Position numbers and translations under genes: made by a program | From: Sternotherus odoratus | Taxonomy: Eukaryota; Chordata; Testudines; Kinosternidae | Assembly (NCBI GenBank): GCA_032164245.1 | Contig: JAVMKO010000010.1 | Span: forward strand, 31,756,189 to 31,820,188 | Direction of reading: 5' to 3' | Length of the DNA stretch: 64,000 nt | Notes under the pieces: generated by a model | Seen by the model: only the letters and a program-made list of their open reading frames with translations | Databases searched by the model: none | What the model was told of the DNA's origin: nothing | Shown: piece by piece, positions 1 through 8,539 of the stretch | How the letters are laid out: each line of letters starts with the position of its first letter | Position numbering within the stretch: position 1 is the first letter of the stretch

Positions 1-533
1 CCCCTCCAAGGGCCCCCCACTCACTCAGTTATCTCCCCCTCCCCCCTCCAATGCCCCCCACTTGCTCAGCTCTCTCCCCCCTCCAACGCCCCCCCACTCG
101 CTCAGCTCTCTCACCCCTCCCCTGCACTCCAACGCCCCCCCACTCGCTCAGCTCTCTCCCCCCTCCCCAACACCCCCCCACTTGCTCAGCTCTCTCCCCA
201 CTCCAATGGACCCCGCACTCGCTCAGCCCCTCCCCCCCACTCCAATGGCCCCCGCACTCACTCAGCTCTCTCCCCCATCCCCCCCCACTCCAACGGCCCC
301 CCCACTCGCTCAGCTCTCCCCTCCCCCTCAGGTAAGAATAGAATTTTTTTTAAATCTCACCCCCCTCCAACAGCCCCCGCATTCACTCAGCTCTCTCCCC
401 CCTCCCCCCCTCCGATGGCCCCACACTCGCTCAGCTCTCTCCCCCCTCCCCCCCAACGGCCCCTGCACTCGCTCAGCTCTCTCCCCCCTCCCCCCTCCAA
501 TGGAACCCGCACTCGCTCAGCTGTCTCCCTCCT
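1..533. repeat. C-rich minisatellite, roughly 37-48 bp units
   Basis: About a dozen imperfect tandem units, each with a core like CACTCGCTCAGCTCTCTCCC followed by CCCCCTCCAAYGGCCC. Cores recur near 20, 61, 97, 143, 181, 218, 257, 305, 374, 427, 469 and 512. Unit length varies because the C-runs vary. A short A/T-rich block (about 333-358) interrupts the array. The array is cut by the left window edge, so its full size is unknown. Long open frames here are artefacts of a C-rich repeat without stop codons. Confidence 0.9.
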
Positions 534-604
534 AAAAAAATTGTAGTCTTTTTACATCCCAGTTTCCAATTACAAATACCCCGAGCAATGCTGGGTATTT
601 TTGC

Positions 605-790
605 TAGTTCTTTATAACCCTGAGTAAATCACTCAGTCACTTCAGATTCCCAGTTGTAAAATAGGAAGGATAGTATTCCCACACTGTGAGCTCCCTGGGG
701 CAGGGCCTCTCTCTCTTCCTCTGTCTGTGTAGTGCCTGCCACAAGCGGGTCACAGTCTCGGCAGGGGCTACCTTTGTAATACAGATGTTG
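605..790 (+). repeat. MIR/CORE-SINE-like relic
   Basis: The segment has the MIR-type order of motifs: a degenerate 'aaatcactcag...cagttgtaaaatagga' block, then 'gtgagctccctggggcagg' and 'tgtgtagtgcctgccacaa', ending near 'ctacctttgtaatac'. It is strongly diverged. Assignment is from remembered consensus, not from a search. Confidence 0.55.
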
Positions 791-1519
791 CCTTTGCTTT
801 CAGTCTATGTGTTCCTTTGAGAATTCAAAACCATTGAGATTCAAAGCCAAACTGTAGCCAAACCACTCTGTTTCACCTGCTCCTGAAGCGATACCATTCC
901 AAATGGCAACCCAGCACCATCAGCTGGTCCAGGTCATCTTGAAACTGAACCCAAACCAAAAATGGGTTTGTGGAGTGGGGGAAAGAGTGGCTTTTGTAGG
1001 GGAACAGGGGACAGCTGTGGGGGAGAGGAGGGCAGTTGGCCTATTTCTCAGCTGCAGGAGATGCCACCACCCACACCACCGTAGTCAGAGCCTCTTGCAA
1101 CAGGCTGTCCTGTGGCAATGCACTACTGTTGGATCAGGATACCGTGAATGCCAAGCTGTCACAGAACAAACAATTATATTCCTCAGCCCATGCCACCAGC
1201 CTGAAGCTGTGGATTTGCTTGGGGTCTAAGCTAGTCTGATGGGACATGCCCATGCGACACCCCTGTCCCATTCCCACCTTCAGGCCTCTACCTACCTGAA
1301 AGTTCAAATATTTAAGCCAGGCCTTTGATGCTCTGCAGCTACCAGAATCCCAGCTGTATCCAGCCAGGGGACGGTTAAGGCGGAGGATAGCAGGACTAGG
1401 AAGGAAAGGAAAGCAGAGTGGCTTTCAGGAGCGCCACCTCTCTCCAAGGACCTAGCAACACTTGCTTTGCCTGCTGCCTTTGGTTGCGCTGTCACAGGAA
1501 CCAGAGACTAAGCAGCCAG

Positions 1520-2560
1520 TTCTGCTCCGGGCTGTGTTTACACACAGACCCTGCTTCCACAAACCCACCGCAACAGCGAGCAAATTGAGCCGGACTCCCG
1601 CTGCTGAGGGCTAGAGGAGCCCCACATCTCCCCGCCCTCGGCACACGAACACACACCCACCATCCCGCCAGGTCGCCCCAGCCCCGGCCTGCTGCGCAGA
1701 GACTCACCCGCGGTGCCCCGCCAGGATCCCCCGCTCGCGCTGGCCCTGGGGACCGGCCCCCAGGAGCAGGTGCGCCCGGCGTGTCAGTAGCTCCGGGCTC
1801 GGGCTCCGCCTCCAGACGCTCCGGGAGTGTCCGCCGAAGAGCCGGGCTGGGGGGTCACGGAGCCCCGGCTGGAAGGGGCGGCTCGCCGCAGCCCTGCCCC
1901 TGGCAGCGCCCGCTGGGCGGCAGCGGGACAGACCCACCCGGATCCGCGGCCGCGGGGCTGGGGCGAGCTCGCAGCGCCGCCGTCCGGCTCTGCGCTCCCC
2001 GGGCGGGGAGACGCGCCCTACTGCTCCTTCCCGGCGCTCCGGCTGGAGCGCTCCCGCGGCCGCCGGGGCGAGCTCATCCCCTCCCCGAGCGCCAGGTGCC
2101 CGCCCGCCCGCTCGCCCTCCTGCGCCTGCCCGCTGCCCGGCCGCAGCCGCTCTCCGCAGCGCTCCTCACGCGTCCCTCGCCCGGGCTCGCTCTGGCTCCC
2201 GCCGCCCGCTCCACGCGCCGCCCGCCGCCGCCTCACACTCCCCGCGTGACATCAGAGGCTGCCGCCTCGGCGAGCTGCGCCCCAGCCCCCGGGGAGGAGG
2301 CGGGAACCGAGCCCTGGGCCGCGGGCAAATCCCGCCGCCGAGAAGCGGTGACAAGGCGCCACGGAGATCGCGCCCGGCCACTTCCCCTCGGGCGGAGTCG
2401 GGGGCTCCCCTGCGCCCTCCTCGCTGCTCCTCGCCACGGCCGGTCGCGGTTGTGCTCCCCAGCGGCGCGCTGGCGCCATCCCCCCCGCGGGGCGCTCTCC
2501 CGGGCTCCTCACTTACTGGGGCGGGCTGCGACTCGGGGTCCTTCTCCGCATTTCCTCACT
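1520..2560 (-). promoter_or_regulatory. CpG island, possible promoter/first exon of a gene reading leftwards
   Basis: About 1 kb of very GC-rich DNA with dense CpG (peak about 1700-2500), in contrast to the CpG-poor flanks. This is what an unmethylated vertebrate promoter looks like. On the minus strand a good splice-donor sequence (G|GTGAGTCTC) lies at about 1700-1708, directly after an open frame that begins with ATG at 1937. That would fit a first exon of a leftward gene whose later exons are outside the window. I found no equally good donor on the plus strand in the island. The encoded peptide (Arg/Ala/Pro-rich) is not recognised and the frame may be 5' UTR. The island itself is clear; the gene and its direction are inference. 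Confidence 0.5.
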
Positions 2561-3333
2561 TGCTAGAAGAGCCCCGGGGTAGCCAGAGTCAATCCTCGTG
2601 TCCCTTCAGCTCTGGGGGCCTGGCCCCGAATGGGACTCGAGTCATCAGTGCCACGAGATTGAAGGGTCTCAGCCCAGTCCTTATGGACAGCTGTGCCCAG
2701 CCCAGCCCCAACGCAGTGCTGGATGCACCGCAGCAGTCTGTTCTGGGAGGAGGCTGGGAGCCGGGTAGCACAGGAGGGGCACATCAGAAATATGGGGCAC
2801 TGGGCAGCCAGCAGGAAGCATGAGGAGAGATGAGATGGGGGGGGGGGGGGATTCCGCAGATCAGGACTGAGGGACACTGGCAACTGGGGATTGAACAGAA
2901 GATGGTGTGTGAGTAAAATTGGGGAGGGAGGGGGGAACATGCACTCTGCCTGCCCTTGTCATGCTTGGCTTTACCCACTGCAACCTCTCCCTGACTGCCA
3001 TGGACTAGATCCACCACAACATGGTTTCAATAGACTTCCCTCCTGCCAGACCCAAGCCCTTTAGGGAATCTAGGATGAACCTCTGGCCTCCTTGATTCAA
3101 TGGCAAAACTCCCTTGACTTCAGTAGAGCCAGGATTTCATCCCTCCATTCTGGAGTTCCTTATGTCTGGCTGGGCTTTGGAACAGACCAAACCCATGAAG
3201 GAGGAAGACACACAAGGGAGCAGGGCAGGGAAGTGTTACCAGTGTAGAACCACTCTTCATGGTAATGCAGATGAATAACCCTCCTCCTTATCTTATGCAG
3301 CACCTTTCCCTGAAAGACCCCGAGGCATATCTC
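2561..3333. other. No gene seen; unique DNA between CpG island and Harbinger
   Basis: Contains a poly-G run at about 2838-2851 and a short copy (about 3095-3140) of a widespread reptile repeat with 'ccttgacttcagt'. Nothing else is recognised. Confidence 0.5.
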
Positions 3334-3512
3334 AGGGCTGGTCCCCACTAGGGCTTAACGTCGACTTTAGTGACATTAAGTCGATATAAACATGTACCCA
3401 TCCTCACATGCATGCCATTTGGGTCGATTTAAAGGGACCTTAAAATCGACTTCTGTACTCCTCCCTAACGAGAGGCGTAGCGCTAAAATCGACCTCTCTA
3501 GGTCGATTGTGG
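3334..3512 (+). repeat. Harbinger left terminal inverted repeat and subterminal motifs
   Basis: The terminal 17 bp match the right end with 5 differences. Further inside, 'GTCGACTTTA', 'AAGTCGATATAA', 'GGTCGATTTAAA', 'AAAATCGACTTC', 'AAAATCGACCTC' and 'AGGTCGATTG' repeat a TCGA-centred motif at irregular spacing. Such repeats are likely binding sites for the transposase or partner protein (inference). Confidence 0.8.
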
Positions 3513-3757
3513 ACTAGTGAGGACTCAAGTGACATTACTAGCCTCCAGAGGCTGTCCCACAATGCTGCATTCTGACTGCTCTGGACTGCCTCACTGCTCC
3601 ACTGTGACTGCTCTGGACAGCACTCTGAACTTGCTGCTCTGGCCAGGTAGACAGGAAAAGACCCGGGAACATTTGAATAGCTTCCTGTTTGGTCAGCGTG
3701 GCCAGCTCACCTGCAAAGCTCAGTCGCCATTCAGAGAAATCAGCAGCACAAGCCGCC

Positions 3758-3822
3758 ATGCAGAGCTCAGCAGCACAGGAGACCAGCCAAAGGGGGTACC
3801 CCAGCCCACGAAGGATCCTCTG
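3758..3822 (+). pseudogene. Probable exon 1 remnant of the Harbinger SANT/Myb-like partner gene
   Basis: An ATG in a strong context (GCCGCCATGC) starts a frame MQSSAAQETSQ..., similar to the N-terminus I remember for turtle Harbinger partner proteins. It runs into a good donor, CTCTG|GTGAGTGG, at 3822/3823. In intact relatives a SANT/Myb-like DNA-binding exon follows. None is visible between here and the last exon at 4757, so the gene cannot make a full partner protein. Assignment is tentative because only about 20 codons are present. Confidence 0.4.
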
Positions 3823-3834
3823 GTGAGTGGTCTT

Positions 3835-4445
3835 TTTTTTGCACCACCCCTTTCCCCCCGCCAGTCTGCACAACTGCCCCACACACACACACACACACTC
3901 CCAACAGCCAGCCCGTAGACAGCCCGTGGTTTTGTTGTCTTTAAATTTCCCGGTACAGCGCGCCTGGGTTTTCAGACTGAAATCGAACCACACCACCTCC
4001 CCCCGCCACGCTGCACTCCCACCCGTCCCCCCCACCAGTCTGCACAACCGCCCCCGTCCCCCCTGCCAGTCTGCACAACCGCCCCCCCACTCCCAACAGG
4101 TAGCCCGAACACAGCCCGGTTTTCTTGGTTTTTAAATTTCCCGGTACAGCGCGCCTGTAATCAAACCACACCACCTCCCCCCACCAGTCTGCACAACCGC
4201 CCCCGTGCCCCCCTGCCAGTCTGCACAACCGCCCCCCCCCCACTCCCAACAGGTAGCCTGTACACAGCCCGGTTTTCTTGGTTTTTAAATTTCCCGGTAC
4301 AGCGCGCCTGTAATCAAACCACACCACCTCCCCCCGCCAGTCTGCACAACCGCCCCCGTGCCCCCCCTCCAGTCTGCACAACCGCCCCCTCACTCCCAAC
4401 AGGTAGCCTGTACACAGCCCGGTTTTGTTTTGAAGTTCCCGGTGA
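3835..4445 (+). repeat. Imperfect tandem repeat of about 145-190 bp inside the Harbinger
   Basis: Four partial units are marked by 'cccggtacagcgcgcctg' or its relic: 'cggtac' lies at 3951, 4142 and 4295 and 'cggtga' at 4440, so steps are 191, 153 and 145 bp. Each unit also holds 'ccagtctgcacaacc' once or twice and 'actcccaacaggtagcc'. A (CA)n tract lies at about 3881-3898. The array occupies the place where the partner gene's DNA-binding exon would be expected. Confidence 0.85.
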
Positions 4446-4756
4446 GCCCCACGCGGTGTGCTGGAGGAGGGATCCACGTGGCAGGTGGAGGGGGAAGGGG
4501 GCGGGGTTACTCTGGAATATCCGAGTATGGCTTAAGGTTAACATGGCCCGCTTCATGGTGATTTCAGTAGCCGTGTTGTGTTGAGGCTGTATGTGAGATG
4601 CTTCTGTGACTTTTGTGTGAGGCATCCAGTAACTTTTTAGGTGCGGAATATACTCATAATAGGCCGTTGAATAATGTGGTTCCCCATAGCATAGTACTCC
4701 CATTGTGATCCGTGAATGTTTCTGTCTCATAAACTTGTGCCTTTCTTTGCCCACAG

Positions 4757-5391
4757 CTGCACAGTTATCTTAGAATCCTCCCACCTGCCCCTCTCGCCGT
4801 CTATCGCAGATACGGAAGCGTAAAAAGAAAACGCGTGATGACATGTTTAATGAACTACTCCAGAACTCCAACGCTGAGGCCGCACGGCAGACTGAATGGA
4901 GGGAAAAATTGCTACAGTCAAGACAGGAATCAAGAGCTGCAGCAGAAAAGGGTGAAGAACAACGGCTGGAGCGTGAAGAACAATGGCAGGAGCGTGAGGA
5001 AAGACGAGAGGCACGCGAAGAAAGGTGGATGGATGCTTTGATCCGGATAATGGAGGACCAAAGTGATATGCTCAGGTGTCTGGTAGAGCAGAACCAAAGA
5101 TCGCCTCTACAGCCTCTGTATAACCACCTCTCCCCCTCCCCAAGTCCCATAGCTTCCCCACCCAAACGCGGGGTGAGAACCCGGGGGGGGGGGGAAGCTC
5201 CGGGGACCGACCCACTCTACCCCACAAGCCAGCACAAGCAGCAGCAGGATGAGTGTATCCGAAAACTTTTAAAAGCTGCTGAGTCTTGGCCACCCTACAC
5301 CACCCCTAACCCCTTCCCCCCACCCGCTCTTCCACCACTGCGACTGCTGGTTTCCCTCCCCTCCCCACCACACCCCACCCCGAATTTGTGA
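4757..5391 (+). pseudogene. Last exon of the Harbinger SANT/Myb-like partner gene, frameshifted
   Basis: The exon follows a good acceptor (TTTGCCCACAG, to 4756). The recognisable frame includes SRRLSQIRKRKKKTRDD (about 4790-4842), a basic nuclear-localisation-like stretch, then MFNELLQ and a long Glu/Arg-rich probable coiled coil (about 4843-5090), then 'PLQPLYNHL' and a Pro/Ser tail. This matches the C-terminal half I remember for reptile Harbinger partner proteins, which help the transposase enter the nucleus and bind the ends. Two breaks are visible. Near 4770-4790 the frame shifts by one base and the conserved frame meets a TAG. A poly-G run at about 5184-5195 shifts the frame again, so the expected short C-terminus ending with TAA at 5270-5272 is out of frame and the open frame runs on to 5391. 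No SANT domain remains upstream. Confidence 0.75.
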
Positions 5392-5397
5392 TGAACC

Positions 5398-5403
5398 AAT
5401 AAA
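5398..5403 (+). terminator. Poly(A) signal AATAAA of the Harbinger partner gene
   Basis: A perfect AATAAA, about 125 bp after the expected original stop at 5270. It lies 25 bp from the opposite-strand signal of the transposase gene, fitting two convergent transcripts. Confidence 0.6.
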
Positions 5404-5427
5404 GAAACCGTGATTTTTAAAAGTGTA

Positions 5428-5433
5428 TTTATT
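5428..5433 (-). terminator. Poly(A) signal AATAAA of the Harbinger transposase gene
   Basis: A perfect AATAAA on the minus strand, 86 bp beyond the last transposase codon at 5519. Confidence 0.6.
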
Positions 5434-5518
5434 TCCTCTCCAAGCATCAGGACGGGGGAGGGAAAGAGGGTGCAAGGACGGCAGGCTTAGGGGCTGAGCA
5501 GAGCAAGGGACCAGGTTG

Positions 5519-6856
5519 TCAAACGTCATCTTGGGCACTCATGAAACTGGTTTTCAAGGCGTCCCTGAGGCGCAGCGCCTCATGGTGCGCTCTTCTACTT
5601 TCCCTGGTGTCTGGCTGCTGGTAAGCAGCAGACAATAAATTTGCCTCTGCCTCCCAGCCCTCCATAAACGTTTCCCCCTTGCTCTCACAGAGATTGTGGA
5701 GCACAGAGCAAGCAGCAATAACAATGGGGATATTTCTCTCGCTGATGTCTGAGCGAATCAGTAATGATCTCCATCTCCCCTTGAGTCAGCCAAATGCACA
5801 CTCTACTGCCATTCTGCACTTGCTCAGCCTGTAATTGAACAGCTCCTGACCCCTGTCCAGGGCCCCATTGTAGGGCTTCATAAGCCAGGGCATTAAGGGG
5901 TAGGCTGGGTCCCCAATGAGAACGATGGGCATTTCCATCCCCCCCCCCACGGAAATTTTATGGTCGGGGAAGAAAATCCCTTGCTGCAGCTGTCTAAAAA
6001 TCCTAGAGTTCCTGAACACATGAGCATCATGACCCTTTCCCGGCCACCCCACGTACAGGTCGGTGAAACGTCCCTTATGGTCAACCACTGCTTGCATGAC
6101 CATAGAATAATAGCCCTTCCGGTTTCTGTACTCTGCAGCCTTGTTGTCCGGTGCCAGGATAGGGATATGAGTCCCATCTATAGCCCCACCACAGTTAGGG
6201 AATCCCATGGCGGCAAAGCCATCTATTGTAGCTTGCAGGTTTCCAAGGTTTATAACCCTGGGAAGCAGCTGCTCGACGATTGCCCTGCTTACTTGCATCA
6301 CAGCAGAGCCCACTGTAGATTTACCCACCCCAAACTGATTTGCGACTGACCGGTAGCAGTCTGGCGTTGCAAGCTTCCAGAGGGCTATCGACACTCGCTT
6401 CTCAACTGTGAGGGCCGCCCTCATTCTGGTATTCTTGTGCCGGAGGGCCGGGGAAAGCAAGTCACAAAGTTCCATGAATGTGCCCTTACACATGCGAAAG
6501 TTTCTGAGCCACTGGGAGTCATCCCAGACCTGCAGCACTATGCGATCCCACCAATCAGTGCTTGTTTCCCTGGCCCAGAATCGGCGTTCCATGGCATGAG
6601 CCTGCCCCATTGCCACAAAATTTGCCAGATTGTCGGTCGCCCTACTTCCAAAAACCGCAGTGTCCCTGTCCCTGCTATGCACGTCCAGGTCCATGTCCTC
6701 CTCCTCCTCCTCCTCCTCCTCACTGTCATCAGCTTCCGGAAAGCGCAGTTGTCTCCGGATCGCCTTCCTCTGCAGCCGATGCAGCATAAAATCCAGAACA
6801 AGGCGGGAGGTCTTCACAACGGCCACTGCTGCAGCGATGGCATCTGCGGGCTCCAT
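5519..6856 (-). pseudogene. Harbinger (HARBI1-like) DDE transposase with one in-frame stop
   Basis: Reading from ATG at 6856, the frame is open for 356 codons, meets TGA at 5788-5786, and continues in the same frame for 88 more codons to the stop next to 5519. That is 445 codons in total, a normal Harbinger transposase size. Visible parts: an acidic Glu run (residues about 44-53), a helix-turn-helix-like region with NQFGVGKSTV (about 173-182), and the DDE catalytic triad: Asp227 in GGAIDGTH, Asp277 in GHDAHVF and Glu352 in AVECAFG. The stop falls where family members have Arg in AFGRLKGRW, so CGA to TGA by CpG decay is the likely cause. After the stop the frame keeps LKGRWRSLLIRSD and SVLHNLC, typical of the C-terminal part. 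The protein would cut and reinsert Harbinger DNA; as it stands it would be truncated right after the catalytic Glu. Confidence 0.93.
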
Positions 6857-7124
6857 GCTTGCAGTGCTATGGCATTAGCGCAGCGCGGGGATGGGGCTCG
6901 AATAATGGGATGCCTACCCACAGTGAGTGCACAGCTCGAAATGGTGTCCGCGGTGCGAAAAAAAGGGCGCAGAATGATGACATGCCTACCCACAGTGCAG
7001 CTCTCGAAATGGTGCCTGCTGGGGGCTCCGGGAACTGTGGGATAGGTACCCATAGTGCAATGCTCGCTATGTCGACGCTTGCAAAAGTTGTAAGGACAGA
7101 CACTGTCGACCTGCTGTGCTTTGT

Positions 7125-7213
7125 GGGGACGCACTAAATCGACTTTATACAGTCTGCTTTAGAAAATCGAATTAAAGGAAATCGAACTAATGCTGTAGTG
7201 AAGACTTACCCTC
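7125..7213 (-). repeat. Harbinger right terminal inverted repeat
   Basis: Read on the minus strand it starts AGGGTAAGTCTTCACTA and continues with TCGATTT motifs (about 7140-7190), mirroring the left end. Confidence 0.8.
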
Positions 7214-7477
7214 TGACTTGACCTTATGTCTCATTGGCCAGGCAATATTCCCCAAAGCACAGGATCCCCTTGCAGGATGTCCAGGAAGAAGGTGTTACCG
7301 CTGCAATAATGGTGATGGTAGGTGCATAGGGAGAGGAGCTTTACATCAGTCCTGCCCCCCCCCCCCCCCCCAGATTCCTGGTCTTTTAAAGAAAGGCTTT
7401 GTTCATGTGATTTTTAGGCCAATGGTGGGGGGATGCAGTAGCTTCCCTCAATGCTAACTGTCCTTCTGCAGCCCAGG

Positions 7478-7735
7478 GAGAGAGAGATGGGGAACATGAT
7501 CTTGGAGTCATCGTGGATAGTTCTCCGTTCACTCAGTGGCAGTGAGGATGGGTACGGAATGGTGTCCTTAGCCTCTATTTGTCCGAGGGTGGAGATGGAT
7601 GGCAGGAGAGAGATCACTTGATCCTTACCTGTTAGATTCATGCCCTCTGGGGCACCTGGTATTGGCCACTGTCGGTAGACAGGATACTGAGCTGGATGAA
7701 CCTTTAGTCTGACCCAGTACAACCATACTTATGTT
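7478..7735 (+). mobile_element. CR1 LINE 3'-end fragment
   Basis: Starts with 'cttggagtcatcgtggatag', skips internal CR1 sequence, and resumes at about 7540 with 'gatgggtacggaatggtgtc'. It ends with the typical 'ggcattggccactgtcgg'-like block, 'gacaggatactgagctggat' and 'gtctgacccagta', then 'cttatgtt'. This is the 3' UTR of a reptile CR1. The internal deletion of several hundred bp lies near 7530. Confidence 0.85.
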
Positions 7736-8175
7736 ATACTGATACAATATAGCACCAGAAATAGTGGTGCCAGTCTGATGGCTTGCAACCCTCAGGCCCT
7801 GAGGTCAGTCCTAAACTGCCCAGCACCAGGAAGGACAGGGAAGTAAGTTCCTCCTGCCAGTAACTGGTGCACCCCTCTGACTGATAGCTGCTAACAGGCT
7901 TTGAAGAGAACTGTGCCAGCCCCAGCTCATGCAGCTTCACTGCCACAGGGAGGCCGCTTCTGTTTGTCCAAATTCATGCCATGTCATGAGCACACTGGTG
8001 CAACACCCTTGGTGGAATGCTGGAATGGGTCTGTGTGCCGTGGCCAACAGACGCTATCACTAGGTAAATTGCTGGGACTGGTACTCCAGCCTTCCTGCTC
8101 CAAAAGCCCAGGCTTCTCATTTCAGCTAGGCAATCTCCCTAGAGATGTCCCTAGATCTATCACTAGTTTTCTTTC

Positions 8176-8530
8176 TTACTGAGTTTGTCTCCATTGCCAG
8201 AGAGCTTGAATAACCTTCTGGTCCTGTGTCCTGAAATAATTCTAACATAGTTGACAACTTCGGCTTCCACTTTAGGAAGGGCAGAATCCTTTTCTATGGT
8301 TGCCTGCATCTTTGCTTTAAACTCCACTCGTGAAAAGAATACTTTTGGTGATTTTGGACTTTGTGGTTTATTTTCTTTTTTATTAGATGCTGGAGTTTTT
8401 GATTTAGATGCCAGTGTGGATGGCTTAGAATCTTTTCCATTCTGCTTTGATTTCGGAGTATTTTTTGCAGACAAATCCCAGGCAGGTTTCTTCATTGAAA
8501 TCCTTCTCTTCTTCCTCTTCATCTAGTAGC
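8176..8530 (-). pseudogene. NPM1: Processed pseudogene of nucleophosmin (NPM1), C-terminal part
   Basis: On the minus strand the frame holds AKNTPKSKQNGKDSKPS (about 8465-8415), a Lys/Pro/Ser linker with NKKENKPQSPKSPK, then KAKMQATIEKDSALPKVEAE (about 8315-8256) and VVNYVR. These match the NPM1 linker and the C-terminal nucleic-acid-binding three-helix bundle. A one-base deletion near 8236 then shifts the frame; in the other frame the end reads TQDQKVIQALWQWRQTQ and stops at TAA (8178-8176). It keeps the two Trp of the LWQWR motif needed for the fold and nucleolar targeting in NPM1. A second shift upstream (about 8500) puts the acidic stretch EEEEEEK in another frame. In the functional gene these segments lie on separate exons; here they are joined without introns, so this is a retrocopy. 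It is truncated on its 5' side and no clear poly(A) tail remains. Confidence 0.88.
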
Positions 8531-8539
8531 AGGTCCCTT

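Larger units (their letters stand above)
3334..7213. mobile_element. PIF/Harbinger DNA transposon, near full length (3.88 kb)
   Basis: The ends are inverted repeats: AGGGCTGGTCCCCACTA at 3334-3350, and AGGGTAAGTCTTCACTA on the minus strand ending at 7213. Both continue into A/T-rich TCGATTT-type subterminal motifs. Flanking triplets CTC (3331-3333) and CTG (7214-7216) may be a decayed 3-bp target duplication. Inside are two convergent genes, as expected for Harbinger: a SANT/Myb-like partner on plus and a DDE transposase on minus. Both are damaged. Poly(A) signals of the two genes face each other at 5398-5403 (+) and 5428-5433 (-). The age looks moderate: the transposase is interrupted only once. 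Confidence 0.92.

Noticed and set aside
1781..2566. 261-codon open frame in the CpG island (plus strand)
   Set aside because: GC-rich DNA lacks stop codons in several frames at once; the peptide is Pro/Arg/Ala-rich without a domain, and no donor follows.
6437..7045. 202-codon plus-strand frame
   Set aside because: It is antisense to the start of the Harbinger transposase and its upstream region.
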